A stretch of DNA of 64,000 bases from Ursus arctos (GCF_023065955.2 NW_026622808.1:33988475-34052474); one strand, 5' to 3'; shown: positions 1 to 11,736, numbered from the stretch's first letter. Translations and numbers: made by a program. Notes: a model not told the origin generated them from the letters alone.

Positions 1-1530
1 AGTATACGTTACCTTGGAATTAACGAGAGATGTAAAGGATCTATATTCTAAAACTATAAATCACTCTTGAAAGACATTGAAGAAGACACAAAAAGATGGG
101 AAAATATTCCATGCTCATGGATCAGAAGAATTAACATAGTTAAAATGTCCATGCTACCCAGAGCATTCTACACTTTCAATGCTATCCCGATCAAAATACC
201 GAGGACATTTTTCAAAGAACTGGATCAAATCGTCCTTAAATTTGTATGGATCCAGAAAGGGCCCCGAATCGCCAAGGAACTGTTGAAAAGGAAAAACAAA
301 GCTGGGGGCATCACAATGCCAGATTTCGAGCTGTACTGCAAAGCTGTGATCACAAAGACAGTATGGTACTGGCACAAAAACAGACACACGGACCAATGGA
401 AGAGAATAGAGAACCCAGAAATGGACCCTCAGCTCTTTGGGCAACTAATCTTTGATAAAGCAGGAAAAAACATACAGTGGAAAAAAGACAGTCTCTTCCA
501 TAAATGGTGATGGGAAAATTGGACAGCTACATGCAAATGAATGAAACTTGACCACTCTCTCACACCATACACGAAGATAAACTCCAAATGGATGAAAGAC
601 CTCGATGTGAGACAGGAATCCATCAAAATCCTAGTGGAGAACATAGGCAGCATCCTCTACGACATCGGCCAAAGCAATCTTTTTCATGACATATCTCCAA
701 AGCAAGAGAAACAAAAGATAGAATGAACTTGTGGGACTTCATCAAGATAAAAAGCTTCTGCACAGCCAAGGAAACAGTCAAAAAAACTAAGAGGCAGCCC
801 ACGGAATGGGAGAAGATATTTGCAAATGATGCTACAGATAAAAGACTGGTACCCAAGATCTACAAAGAAATTCTCAAACTAAATACATGAGAAAGAAATA
901 CACAAATCATAAAATGGGCAGAAGATATGAACAGACACTTTTCCAATGATGACATACAAATGGCTAACAGACACATGAAAAAATGTTCAAAATCATTAGC
1001 CACCAGGGAAATTCAAATCAAAACCACACTAAGATACCACCTTACGCCAGTTAGAATCGTAAAAATTTACAAGGCAAGAAGCAACAATTGCCGGAGAGGA
1101 TGTGGAGAAAGGGGATCCCTCCTACATTGTTGTTTTGGAATGCAAGTTGGTACAGCCACTCTGGAAAACAGTGTGGAGGTCCCTTAAAAAGTTAAAAATT
1201 GAGCTACTCTATGACCCAGGCATTGCACTACTGGGTATTTACCTCAAAGATACAGAGGTAGTGAAGAGAAGCGCCATATGCACCCCAATGTTCATAGCAG
1301 CATTGTCCACAATAGGTAAATTGTGTAAGGAGCCGAGATGCCCTTCAACAGATGACTGAATTAAGAAGATGTGGTCCATATATATAATGGAATATTACTC
1401 AGCTATCAAAAAGTACGATTTCTCAACATTTGCTGCAACACAGACGGCACTGGAGGAGATAATGCTAAGTGAAATAAGTCAAGCAGAGAAAGACAATTAT
1501 CATATGGTTTCATTCATTTATGGAACATAA
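1..1530 (+). pseudogene. Decayed L1 ORF2 C-terminal region
   Basis: The frame is readable from 67 ([16 protein letters not shown]) to a tga at 508-510, where other copies in this window encode Cys in NEWCWENW. A second in-frame tga at about 538 probably replaces a cga (CpG decay), and the same frame resumes at 541 ([17 protein letters not shown]). A one-base loss near 700-710 (PKQEKQK where other copies read PKARETK) shifts the frame. Later pieces appear at 927-1187 and 1102-1359 in different frames. The region lies C-terminal to the reverse transcriptase domain and cannot make a functional protein. Confidence 0.9.
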
Positions 1531-1792
1531 GAACTAGAAAGATCGGTAGGGGAAGAAAGGGATAAAGAACGGGGGGTAACCAGAAGGGGAAATGAAGCAT
1601 GAGAGACTATGGACTCTGAGAAACTAACTGAGGGCTTTGGGGGGTCATGGGGGAATGGGATAGACTGGTGATGGGCAGTAAGGAGGGCACATATTGCATG
1701 GTGCACTGGGTGTTTTATACGTAACTAATGAATCATCGAACTTTACATCAAAAACCAGGGATGTACTGTATGGTGACTAACATAAAAAAAAA
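1..1792 (+). mobile_element. LINE-1 3' portion (ORF2 C-terminus, 3' UTR, A tail)
   Basis: The copy enters from the left edge inside ORF2 and ends in an A-rich tail at about 1783-1792. The 3' UTR (about 1531-1782) holds the carnivore L1 landmarks gagactatggactctgag, gcatggtgcactgggtg and gatgtactgtatggtgac. It is sense to DOCK3. The true 5' end lies outside the window. Confidence 0.95.
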
Positions 1793-2340
1793 AGAAACCA
1801 TATGATAGTTGTCTTTCTCTGTTTGACTGATTTTTAATTACGCTAAGTGAGATTATGTTACTCATGTGAAAGATGGGCAATCTCTGGGTCAGAGAGCACC
1901 ATAGAATAGCATCAGCTTATGATCTTTTATATTATATTTATAATATGTATATATATTTATATTATGATCTTTTATATTACCAAGGTTTGTGTAATATGTG
2001 GGTAGCAGGTATTGAGTATAGCTTCATTAATGTAAAATGGCAGGCTCTAAATGTCTAAAAATATGCTTATTTGCGTTATATTAAAAACAGATGTATAAAA
2101 TTTTGGCACTGGTGGGCTCTGAGCCTTACTGTGAAGAAGTAAATAACATAAGGCCCAAAATATAGGAGGTCATTTTGCCACATTTATATAACACCATTAC
2201 ATTATGAAACACTTATAAATATTTTTTATTTTTAAATTGTGGGAAATTCGTGTCATGATTTAAATTAGGAATAGCCAACTTCTGTAGTTTTAGGAGTTGT
2301 CAGTTTTAGTGATTACTAACCAAATTTCAGTTTAATTGAA
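1793..2340. other. Intronic sequence, AT-rich; small antisense L1 scrap at its start
   Basis: Bases 1793-1846 resemble the reverse strand of the L1 ORF2 end (gaaaccatatgatagttgtc, tttctctgtttgactg), so a short antisense L1 scrap may abut the first element. The remainder, including an A/T-only stretch around 1923-1980, shows no gene or recognisable repeat. Confidence 0.5.
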
Positions 2341-2344
2341 AAAT

Positions 2345-2465
2345 AATTGGGTGATGGGCATTAAGGAGGGCACGTGATGTAATGAGCATTGTGTGTTATA
2401 TGCAACTGATGAATCACTAAATTCTACCTCTGAAACTAATAAAAAAGAAAGAAAAAAATAAAAAT
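2345..2465 (+). mobile_element. Older carnivore L1 3' end fragment
   Basis: The run gggtgatgggcattaaggag followed by gatgaatcactaaattctac and an A-rich tail is the 3' UTR of the older carnivore L1 type. That type has 'gatgaatcactaaattctac' where the younger copies have 'atgaatcatcgaactttaca'. It is heavily 5'-truncated. Confidence 0.8.
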
Positions 2466-2778
2466 ATATCTTGGGTCAAATTATAATGGACTAAATTTAT
2501 TTGAGGAGGGAGGCACCAGGTATTACAGATAGGTCAGTGACATAGTACTCTTATGTTCTGTTCAAGGAATTATTTGTGTTTTATTATTTTTTTTGATATT
2601 CCCTCTTTACTCTGGTTTAATGAGCCTGGTTTCAAAGTGGTGTGAGTGTATGTGGAAGGATACACATAGGAGCATACATGTGTGCTCTAAGGAACATGTG
2701 AGAAACAGCAGCAATTTAAGTACTAGGTAATGTGTAACATTTCTTTTCTCTGGCAGTTTTTTTTTCTTTCTTTTTTCC

Positions 2779-2977
2779 CCCAAAGATTTTAATTTATTTA
2801 TTAGAGAGAGAGAGACAAAGCACAAGTACAAGCAGAGGGGCAGCAGGCAGAGGGAGAGGGAGAAGCAGGCTCCCTGCTGAGCAGGAAGCCCGATATGGGG
2901 TTCTATACCAGGACCCTGGAATCCTGATCTGAGCTGAAGGCAGACACTTAACCAACTGAGCCACGCAGGCACCCCCC
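2779..2977 (-). mobile_element. CAN-SINE (tRNA-derived), antisense
   Basis: Read on the minus strand it starts gggggtgcctgcgtggctca, passes the tRNA-like head with degenerate polymerase III A and B boxes, a CT-rich body, and ends in an A-rich tail next to aaagatttt on the plus strand. A long open frame crossing it on the minus strand (2607-3041) is incidental. Confidence 0.93.
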
Positions 2978-4009
2978 TCTCCAGCACTTTTATTTTTGTG
3001 TATTTGCTGAAAGAACTTCTGTCTTCATTAAAGATGAACATCAGAACTGATTTTTAAAGAAATTCCTTCTTGCAGTAACTTCTAAATGTTCCAGTTTCCT
3101 TCTTTACTAGATAATTTTTGTTAGCTTACAACTTCTTGAACTCATTTCTTTGGTTTTTCATAGCAAAATTTCTCAAGAGTGGCTATGCAACTGTGCTTAT
3201 TGAATATTAATAAGTAGCATATTTGTACATTATGTTCATTTTTACTTCTTTATGTTTTTGATTTTTAAAAACACATACACATAATTCTGTAACGAAACTT
3301 TATACTACTAGAGTAAAACAGGCAAAGCCTACTAACTTGCTGATGGGAAAACCATACTTATGGGTGTTTCCTCAATACTGAAGGTAGAGAGGAATTTATG
3401 TGTATACACAGTGTCGGACTGTATTAAATTCTGAATTAAAATTCATATTCACTGCTCAGATTAAGATAATTAAGTCCCTATTTAAGTATCTCTTTTGTTA
3501 GTAACATTTTGTCTTATAAATATTCAGGGGTATGAAAGTTAATTTAACATTTGAGAAGTGCTTCAATTGAACAGATGGTTTTTGAACATGTAAGAAAGAA
3601 TGTGGTACTTGATAAGAGTCATACATTTACCATAACTAATGCCAGTGCGATGGATATAATGTGTTTTGGTTTCTGCAAAGCATATGACAGTCTCCCATAA
3701 CGTACCTATGAATATATAGGCAAGATGCTAACAAAGTTAAATGAATTTATAGTTGGTTGAACATCTGTCCAGGAATGTTTGTCACTTCTTTCTTTGTGCC
3801 AGTGGTCTATTATACTTCAATTAGCTCCTGCCTGTGTGTCCTCATCTTCAGCTCAGTGTCTGACATGTAGTACACATTTAGTAGATGTGCTGGGTAGATG
3901 AATAAGTTAGAGACTCTAACAATTTGATACTAATATAGTAGGTTTCTGATGGTAAGCAATGGGGTATAATCCTTATGCATAGCCACACCGAATAAAAACG
4001 ACTAGATGA
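2978..4009. other. Intronic sequence without a gene; possible L2 relic
   Basis: No exon-like open frame with splice sites was seen. Bases 3770-3910 (gctcagtgtctgacatgtag, then tagatgtgctgggtagatga) resemble the 3' end of a mammalian L2 element in + orientation, weakly. Confidence 0.45.
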
Positions 4010-4220
4010 GGGGTGCCTGGGTGGCTCAGTTGGTTAAGCATCTGACTCTTGATTTTGGCTCAGGTCATAATCATATGGTCCTGGGATCCAGCTCTTTGTT
4101 CAGTAGGGTGTCAGCTTGAAGATCTCTCTCCCTCTCCTTTTGCCCCTTCCCCCACTTGCGTGCGCACACACTCTCTCTCTAAAATAAGTAAATCTTTAAG
4201 TAAATAAGTAAAAAATAAAA
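4010..4220 (+). mobile_element. CAN-SINE, sense
   Basis: Begins ggggtgcctgggtggctcag, continues ttggttaagcatctgactct, has a CT-rich section and ends with an A/T-rich tail containing aaataagtaaatctttaag. A short direct repeat gactag flanks it (about 4000 and 4221), probably an eroded TSD. It has the ordinary carnivore body, not the ursid-type internal block. Confidence 0.94.
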
Positions 4221-4359
4221 GACTAGTTGACCTAGAAATAGAAATTAAAACAATTTTCCTTAAAAATTACTGGAATGATCTAAGGTAGCTCATAGAATGA
4301 ACGGAAAAGCTTAGGTACCAGTTTTAAGAAAGGATTAAAGCTAGAATGGTTCTGTAAAT

Positions 4360-4450
4360 CTGGATGCAGGACTTAATGGACAGTCTCTTTGTGTGCCACT
4401 TGTGCAGTTTTACACTGTTTTCCAAACCTGTGCTGCTCTTTTTGAGACTC
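4360..4450 (+). repeat. Diverged direct repeat, copy 1
   Basis: Shares ctggatgcaggactta, taatggaca and gttttacactgttttcca with 5030-5125, in the same order and orientation. The pair may be a local duplication or two pieces of one ancient interspersed repeat. Confidence 0.6.
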
Positions 4451-4929
4451 ACATTGTCAGGAGAGTGCCAGAATGGCAGAGGTTGGGTTATGTGCATGCA
4501 GTAGATTTAATAGATGCAAAAAAGCATTTGATTAAATCAGTACTCATTTAAACGACATATTTTTAGGACAGTAGGAAGAGGCCTCTGGAGAATGGCATTG
4601 AAATTTTAGAGTCAGCATTAAGGATGTATCACCAATTCTACTCTAAAAGTGCTGTATCTTAGGATACTTTCTTCATGGCCTTAATATTTTTAGCCCGCTA
4701 CTACAATTTATTTTCCTATATTATCTTTAACAGTCTTGCTTCTCTGTATACATATGAGATTTGTCTCTGATTTTCTTTTCCTGTAATATCCTTGACTAGT
4801 TTTGGTATAAAGAGTAATCTACTTTATAGAATGAATCTGGTAACCTTCACACTATTTCTAGACTTTGAAAAAGTTAATGTGGAGACTAATCTTTAAAGAT
4901 CTGATAAAACTTGCTTATAAAAATGTCTG

Positions 4930-5760
4930 GACTTGAAGAGTGACAAGCAACATAGTGGAATAGGAATTTTCTGTCATCTCACAGAAACATCAAACTTGAG
5001 AACCAGCTATGGACAAGATTACCTTTGTGGAATCTGGGTGCAGGACTTACATAATGGACATTATGTTCAGGATGCTACTCTTGAAGTTTTACACTGTTTT
5101 CCATTTCTGCATTGCTGGGATTCCACTGAAGAAATGTTAGCACACTGTTGAAGCAAAAAATCTGAGAATAGTTGCATTGAAGAGGGTAAGAACAATTTCA
5201 CTACCTGTGTAGTTCCTCCCAAAGGTGTCACAGCTCATTGCCAACATTGCCTATAGAGATTCTCTCGGCCTACAATTTTCCCACTGGAGGAAAATGTGAA
5301 AGCACAGTGAGTGAGCACTTGGCTTTGTAGCTATGTAGGATGCTGCCCCAGAGGCCCATTTTTTTCTCTCTCACCGTACCTAGAATCCTGAGATAATCAG
5401 CACAGCAAAGTGGTCAAGAGAGGCAGGGAGCAGGTAAGAGATGTGGGGACTCACAGCAACCAGGGCCCAGAAATCATCAAAGGATCACAGATCTGACTAA
5501 CAACTTTAGAGACTCCCACCACGAAGCCTGCCCATGAGCCAGTGGGAACATCTTCCTGCAGATTCCTCCAACTGGCCCAGGGACACTTAAAATGTTGTGG
5601 ATGCTTACCCATCCTTCCTGTAACTACATCACCTATATAATGTGTGCCCTGTGGATGGTGAGTTGCAAGCCTTTGATTATGGCTTGCAGTTCTGCAGAAA
5701 GCCAGATAAACTCTATAGGATCAGGAGAAGGCACATAACTCGAGTATTTCAGGGTATTGC
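4930..5760 (+). mobile_element. Probable ancient LINE 5' region (L1M/HAL1-like)
   Basis: Phrases such as aacttgagaaccagctatgg, agcacagtgagtgagcactt and gcaaagtggtcaagagaggc resemble the 5' non-coding part of old mammalian L1-type elements, from memory. No A tail or TSD was found and the family is not secure. The short open frame at 4933-5151 has no initiation or splice support. Bases 5372-5400 recur at 7536-7564. Confidence 0.4.
5030..5125 (+). repeat. Diverged direct repeat, copy 2
   Basis: Partner of 4360-4450, about 670 bp downstream: ctgggtgcaggactta, taatggaca, gttttacactgttttcca. It sits inside the ancient LINE-like stretch 4930-5760. Confidence 0.6.
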
Positions 5761-5889
5761 TCTAGGGAAAATAATGAGAAGTTACCAGTCACCACCTGGC
5801 CTGGCTTTGTGACATCAAGAGAAGGCATACAATCTTAAGAATTTTCACTAAAGAGGGAATCAGAGATATGGAGCAGGAGCATACATAGA

Positions 5890-6215
5890 AGAGGTCTGAG
5901 AGAATGGCTTCTGTCTCACTCAGAGTACAAACCAAAGTTCTTACAAAGGCTTACAAGGTTATATGACCTTGCTTCGCTCTTTCTACTCTCCCTGTTTCTC
6001 ATTTAGCTTCAATTACATTGGCTTCCTTGCTTTTATTCAAACATATCAGGTATGCTCCTGCCTTAAGGTTTTTGTTCGTGCTGTTTCCTATGCTTGGAGT
6101 ACTGTGCCTGGATAAACCTCTGTCACTTCCTTCAGATCTTTTCTCAGATCTCAATGAGACATATCCTGACTACCATATTTAATTCGGCCTCCTCCAGTCC
6201 ACTCACCATCTTAAA
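5890..6215. other. Ancient mammalian-wide repeat relic (L2-like), uncertain
   Basis: Segments such as gctcctgccttaaggttttt, tgctgtttcctatgcttgga and cttccttcagatcttttctc resemble a widespread old mammalian repeat that I associate with L2. The open frame 6094-6333 within it lacks coding character. The stretch 6216-6700 shows nothing recognisable. Confidence 0.4.
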
Positions 6216-7075
6216 ACTGAATGCTTCCATAGGACTGCTGTCTCTGGAAACTGACTGCAGCTGTAACCAAGTTGGTTTCTTTGCAGTCTCTGCTTCTTTG
6301 GGTAATTGGTTTCCCTTTCTAAGTCTGGGGTAGATGGAGCTCGGGTTATAAGCCTGTACCAGAGTCATAGAGAGACTAAGAAATCAAGTTACTTATCTAT
6401 TATTTTCCACTTGTATAGTGGAAGACAACTCTGTCTCTACATTTGGGGTTTTTATTAAACAAAGAAGGGGGTTACAGTGCGGGAGAGCTAAGGAAAAGAA
6501 AATCACAATTTTCTGTAACACTGTTGTTCTTTCACTTCTCCCTCACGTCCGTTAAGTACTATTTCATACTTTGCGTTACTTTTTTGCTCTGACCTACATT
6601 CTAGAGTGATTTTTTCATTACTATCTTGCTACTAATTTTCTCTTGAATTCTGTCTGGCATGTATCCTTTCTGTTGAGGCTTGTTATTTTTTTCTCACTGC
6701 TATTATTTTGACATCTTAAAAATTGTGGTAAAATATTCATAACATAAAACTTAACATTTTAACCATTTTTAGGAGTGCAATCTAGTGGCATTGTATATTC
6801 ATAATGTTGTGCGACCTTCATGAGTATTCAACTCTGGAATTTTTCATGATCCCAAACAGAGACTGTGTACCTCTTAAGCAGGTAACTCTCCATCCTCCCT
6901 TCCTCAACCCCTGGGAACCTCTTGTCTTTACATGTCTATGAATTTTCCTGTTCTAAGTACTTCATGTAAATGGAATCATGCAATATTTGCCCTTTTGTGT
7001 CTAGTTTATTTTATTTAGTGTAGTGTTTTCAAAGCTCATCCATTTTGTAGCACGTATCAAAATTTCATTTATTTT

Positions 7076-7242
7076 AGGGCTCCTGGGTGGCTCAGTCAGT
7101 GAAGTGTCTCCCTTAGCCTCAGGTCGTGATCCTGGGGTCCTGGGATTGAGTCCTGCACCGGGCTCTCTTCTCTGCGGGGAGCTGCTTTTCCCTCTGCCTC
7201 TCTCTCTCTGTCTCTCATGAATAAATAGATAAAATCTTTTTA
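7076..7242 (+). mobile_element. CAN-SINE, sense, inside ancient L1M
   Basis: Starts gggctcctgggtggctcagt and ends with ataaatagataaaatctttt. Imperfect TSDs aaaatttcatttatttt (about 7059-7075) and aaaatttcacttactttt (about 7243-7260) flank it, showing retrotransposition into the L1M copy. Confidence 0.92.
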
Positions 7243-7260
7243 AAAATTTCACTTACTTTT

Positions 7261-7445
7261 TTTCTTTCTTTTTTTAAATTATATTATATTAGTCACCATA
7301 CAGTACATCCCTAGTTTTTGATGTAAAGTTCCATGATTCATTACTTGCGTATAACACCCAGTGCACCATGCAATACGTGCCCCCTTAATACCCATCACCA
7401 GCCTATCCCATTCCCCCACTCCCCTGCCCTATGAAGCCCTCAGTT
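7261..7445 (-). mobile_element. L1 3' UTR fragment, antisense
   Basis: Reverse strand of the young L1 3' end: attagtcaccatacagtaca, gttccatgattcattacttg, then caccagcctatcccattccc. It stops at ctcagttt, a heavily 5'-truncated insertion of about 185 bp. Confidence 0.88.
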
Positions 7446-7960
7446 TAATTTGAATAATATTCCCTAATATATGCATATTACCTTTCATTATTCTTTTTTT
7501 CACAATATTTTTATTATATTATGTTATTCACCATACACCATACCTAGAATCCTGAGATAATCAGGATTTGATGTAAAGTTCGATGATTCATTAGTTGCGT
7601 ATAACAGCCAGCGCTCCATGCAATACCTGCCCTCCTTACAACCCATCACCAGCCTATCCCATTCCCCCACCCCCCTCCCCTCTGAAGCCCTCAGTTTGTT
7701 TCTCAGAGTCCATAGTCTTTCATGCTTCATTCCCCCTTCTGATTACCCCCCCTTTCCTTATCCCTTTTTTCCCCTACTGATGTTCCTAGTGCTTATACTC
7801 CATAGATGAGAGAAATCATATGGTAATTGTCTTTCTCTGCTTGAATTATTTCACTTAGCATTATCTCCTCCAGTGCCGTCTGTGTTGCAGCAAATGTTGA
7901 GAAATCGTTCATTCTGATAGCTGAGTAATATTCCATTGTATATGTGGACCACATCTTCTT

Positions 7961-8166
7961 CTTTTTTTTTTTTTTAATAATGATTTTTTATTATATTATG
8001 TTAGTCACCATACAGTACATCCCCGGTTTTCGATGTAAGGCTCGATGATTCATTAGTTGTGTATAACACCCAGTGCACCATGCAATATGTGCCCTCCTTA
8101 CTACCCATCACCGGTCTATCCCATTCCCCCACCCCTCTCCCCTCTGTAGCCCTCAGTTTGTTTCTC
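7961..8166 (-). mobile_element. Truncated L1 3' end nested in L1 ORF2
   Basis: A T-rich tract (complement of the A tail) followed by the reverse strand of the 3' UTR, ending at ctcagtttgtttctc. TSDs atgtggaccacatcttctt (7942-7960) and atatggaccacatcttctt (8167-8185) are copies of the host L1 ORF2 sequence, so this L1 landed inside the older L1 in the same orientation. Confidence 0.95.
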
Positions 8167-8352
8167 ATATGGACCACATCTTCTTAATCCAGTCATCTGT
8201 TGAAGGGCATCTCGGCTCCTTCCACGATTTAGCTATTGTGGACATTGCTGCTATGAACATTGGGGTGCATATGGCCCTTCTCTTCACTATGTGTGTATCT
8301 TTGGGGTAAATACCCAGTAGTGCAATGGCTGGATCATAGGGTAGCTCAATTT

Positions 8353-9478
8353 TTAATTTTTAAGAGACCTCCCCACTGTTTTCCAGAGTGGCTGTACCAA
8401 CTTGCATTCCCACCAACAATGTAGGAGGGATCCCCTTTCTCCACATCCTCTGCAGCAATAATTGTTTCTTGCTTTGTCAATTTTTGCCATTCTAACTGGC
8501 ATAAGGTGGTATCTTAGTGTGGTTTTGATTTGAATTTCCCTGATGGCTAATGATTTTGAACATTTTTTCATGTGTCTGTTAGCCATTTGTATGTCTTCAT
8601 TGGAAAAGTGTCTGTTCATATCTTCTGCCCATTTTTTGATTTGTGTATTTGTTTCTCGTGTATTGAGTTTGAGAATTTCTTTGTAGATCTTGGATACCAG
8701 TCTTTTATCTGTAGTATCATTTGCAAATTTATTCTCCCATTCCGTGGGCTGCCTCTTAGTTTTTTTGACTGTTTCCTTGGCTGTGCAGAAGATTTTTATC
8801 TTGATGAAGTCCCACAAGTTCATTTTATCTTTTGTTTCTCTTGCCTTTGGAGATGTGTCATGAAAAAGGTTGCTGTGGCTGATGTCGTACAGGTTGCTGC
8901 CTGTGCTCTCCTCTAGGATTTTGATGGATTCCTGTCTCACATCGAGGTCTTTCATCCATTTGGAGTTTATCTTTGTGTATGGTGTGAGAGAGTGGCCAAG
9001 TTTCATTCGTTTGCATGTAGCTGTCCAATTTTCCCAGCACCATTAATTGAAGAGACTGTGTTTTTTCCACCAGAAGTCTTTTCCTGCTTTATCAAAGATT
9101 AGTTGCCCAAAGAGCCGAGGGTCCACTTCTGGGTTGTCTACTCTGTTCCATTGGTCTTGTGTCTGTTTTTGTGCCAGTACCATGCTGTCTTTGTAATCAC
9201 AGCTTTGTAGTATAGCTTGAAATCTGGCATTGTGATGCCCCCAGCTTTGTTTTTCCTTTTCAACAATTCCTTGGCCATTCGTGGCCTTTTCTGGTTCCAT
9301 ACAAATTTAAGGGTGTTTGTTCCATTTTTTTGAAAAATGTCATTAGTATTTTGATCGGGATAGCATTGAGAGTGTAGATTGCCCTGGGTAGCATGGACAT
9401 TTTAACTATGTTAATTCTTCCAATCCATGAGTATGGAATATTTTTCCATCTTTTTGTGTCTTCCTCAATGTCTTTCAA
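8353..9478 (-). pseudogene. L1 ORF2 C-terminal region, fragmented
   Basis: Three overlapping frames (9478-9260, 9300-9043, 9006-8353) carry successive parts of the ORF2 C-terminus: [20 protein letters not shown], then sequence out of frame around [14 protein letters not shown], then [20 protein letters not shown] through the zinc-knuckle-like stretch [20 protein letters not shown]. Frame changes near 9290 and 9040 show indels. The final ORF2 codons continue to about 7800 across the nested L1 fragment. Confidence 0.88.
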
Positions 9479-9631
9479 GAGTGATTTGTAGTTTCTAGAA
9501 TATAAATCATTTACGTCTCTGGTTAAGTTAATTCCAAGATAATGTATGATTTTTGGTGCTATTGTAAATGGAATGGATTCCCTAATTTCTCTTTCTTCAG
9601 TCTCATTGTTCGTGTATAGAAATGCAACTGA

Positions 9632-9846
9632 CCCTCGGGGCGCCTGGGTGGCACAGCGGTTAAAGCGTGTGCCTTCGGCTCAGGGCGTGATCCCGGCGTT
9701 ACGGGATCGAGCCCCACATCAGGCTCCTCCGCTATGAGCCTGCTTCTTCCTCTCCCACTCCCCCTGCTTGTGTTCCCTCTCTCGCTGGCTGTCTCTATCT
9801 CTGTCAAATAAATAAATAAAATCTTTAAAAAAAAAAAAAAAAAAAG
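9632..9846 (+). mobile_element. Ursid-type CAN-SINE nested in L1 ORF2
   Basis: Contains ggggcgcctgggtggcacag, ttcggctcagggcgtgatcc and the diagnostic gctcctccgctatgagcctg, then a CT-rich block, ataaataaataaaatcttt and a long A run. The head is a tRNA-like polymerase III promoter with B-box-like gggatcgagcccc. An exact 14-bp TSD agaaatgcaactga sits at 9618-9631 and 9847-9860. It interrupts the L1 reverse transcriptase gene. Confidence 0.97.
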
Positions 9847-10871
9847 AGAAATGCAACTGATTTCTGAGCATTGATTTTGTATCCCGCCACATTACTGAAT
9901 TGCTCTATAACTCCTAGTAGCTTGGGAGTGGATTCTTTTGGGTTTTCCATATAGAGTATCATGTCATCTCCTAAGAGAGATAGTTTAACTTCTTCTTTGC
10001 TGATTTGGATACCTTTTATCCTTTTTTGTTGTCTGATTGCTGTTGCAAGGACTTCTAGTACTATGTTGAATAATAATGGCGAGAGTGGGCATCCTTGTCG
10101 TGTTTCTGATCTTAAGGGAAAGGCTTCCAGCTTTTCCCCATTGAGAACGATTTTCGCTGTAGGCTTTTCACTGATGGTTTTTATGAGATTGAGGAATGTA
10201 CCCTCTATCCCTACAGTCTGAAGGGTTTTATTCAGGAAAGGATGCTGTATTTTGTCAAACGCTTTTTCTGCATCTGTTGAGAGGATCATATGATTTTTGG
10301 CTTTTTTCTTGTTGATATAATCCATCACACTGATAGATTTGCGAATGTTGAACCACCCTTGCATCCCAGGGATGAATCCGACTTGGTCATGATGGTTAAT
10401 CCTTTTAATGTACTGTTGGATTCTATTAGCAAGGATCTTGTTGAGGATTTTGGCATCCGTATTCCTCAGGGAAATCGGTCTGTAATTCTCCTTTTTGATG
10501 GGGTCTTTGCCTGGTTTGGGAATCAAGGTAATATTGGCCTCATAGAATGAGTTTGGTAGTTTTCCTTCTGTTTCTATTCTTTGAAGTAGCTTTGGGAGAA
10601 TAGGTATTATTTCTTCTTTGAATGTCTGGTAGAATTCCCCGGGAAATCCATCAGGCCCTGGCGTTTTGTTTTTTGGAAGGTTTTTAATCACTGTTTCAAT
10701 CTCTTCATAATTAATTTGCCTGTTTAAAAAATCAATTTCTTCCTGTTTCAGTCTTGGTAGTTTATTGGTTTCCATCTCTTCCAGATTGCTTGATTTATTG
10801 GCATAAAGCTGTTGATAAAAGTTTCTAATAATCCTTCTATTTCGTTGGTGTTGTGACCTCTCCCTTTTCAT
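9825..10871 (-). pseudogene. L1 ORF2 reverse transcriptase region, split by a SINE
   Basis: Reverse transcriptase motifs in order: [56 protein letters not shown], and an active site reading [10 protein letters not shown]. Copies at 43216-43812 and 62258-62665 read [10 protein letters not shown], so this copy departs just before the DD pair. The frame ends in a run of Phe codons that are the complement of the nested SINE's A tail (9828-9845). ORF2 resumes beyond the SINE at about 9600. Confidence 0.92.
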
Positions 10872-11736
10872 TCATAATTTTATTAATTTGGGTCCTTTCT
10901 CTATTCTTTTGGATAAGTCTTGCCACTGGTCTGTCAATTTTATTAATTCTCTCAAAGAACCAGCTTCTAGTTCTGTTGATCTGCTTTACTGTGTTCCTGG
11001 TTTCTAATTCATTGATCTTTGCTCTAATCTTGATGAACTGCTTTCTCGTGCGTGGATTAGGCCTGTTCCTCTGTTGCTGTTCCAGCTTCTTGAGGTGAGA
11101 ATATAAAAACTGCATTTTAGATTTTCCTATTCTTTTGAGTGAGGCTTGGATGGCGATGTATTTTCCCCTTAGGACTGCCTTTGCAGTGTCCCATAGGTTT
11201 TGGACCATTGTGTTTTCATTCTCGTTGGTCTCCATAAATTGTTTAAATTGATTTTTGATTTCCTGGTTTATCGAATCATTCCTGAGCAGGATGGTTCTTA
11301 GTCTCCAAGTGTTTGAGTTTCTTCCCAATTTTTCCTTGTGGTTGAGTTCCAATTTCAAAGCATTGTTGTCTGAGAATATGCAGGGAGTAATTTCAGTCTT
11401 TTGGTATCGGTTGAGACCTGTTTTGTGTCCCAGAACATGGTCTATTCTTGAGAATGTTCCATGGGCATTAGAATAGTTTGAGTATTCTTTGGTTCTGGGT
11501 TGTAGTGTTCTGTATATATCTATGAGGTCCAACTCGTCTAGTATGGCATTCAAAGCTCTTGTTTTCTTGTTGATTTTCTGCTTAGGTGATCTATCTATTT
11601 CTGATAGTGGAGTGTTGAGGTTCCCTACTATTAACGTATTTTTATCTATATGTCTCTTTATTCTGGTTAAGAGTTGGCTTGTGTATCTAGCTGCTCCCCT
11701 GTTGGGGGCATAGATATTTATAATTGTCATATCCAC
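10837..11736 (-). pseudogene. L1 ORF2 endonuclease region, altered catalytic motifs
   Basis: This is the APE-type endonuclease that nicks target DNA, followed by the linker to the reverse transcriptase. Visible motifs in order: NIYAPN near residue 7, GNLNTPLS near 38, HGTFSRIDHVLGH near 92, FSDNNALKLEL near 121. The other copies here and the family norm have GDFNTPLS and SDHNALKLEL (SDHN is seen at 37497-37715). The Asp and His changes therefore hit active-site residues. Upstream ORF2 codons (about 12054-11740) are out of frame. Confidence 0.9.

Noticed and set aside
2607..3041. 144-codon minus frame
   Set aside because: It spans an antisense CAN-SINE and flanking intron; part of the peptide is SINE sequence read through.
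4933..5151. 72-codon + frame as a small gene
   Set aside because: It lies in what looks like an ancient LINE 5' region, with no splice sites or codon bias supporting translation.
10853..11713. Several + strand frames opposite L1 ORF2
   Set aside because: They are reverse-strand shadows of the L1 endonuclease and reverse transcriptase, rich in Leu/Phe/Ser as expected for the complement of Lys/Asn-rich coding sequence.
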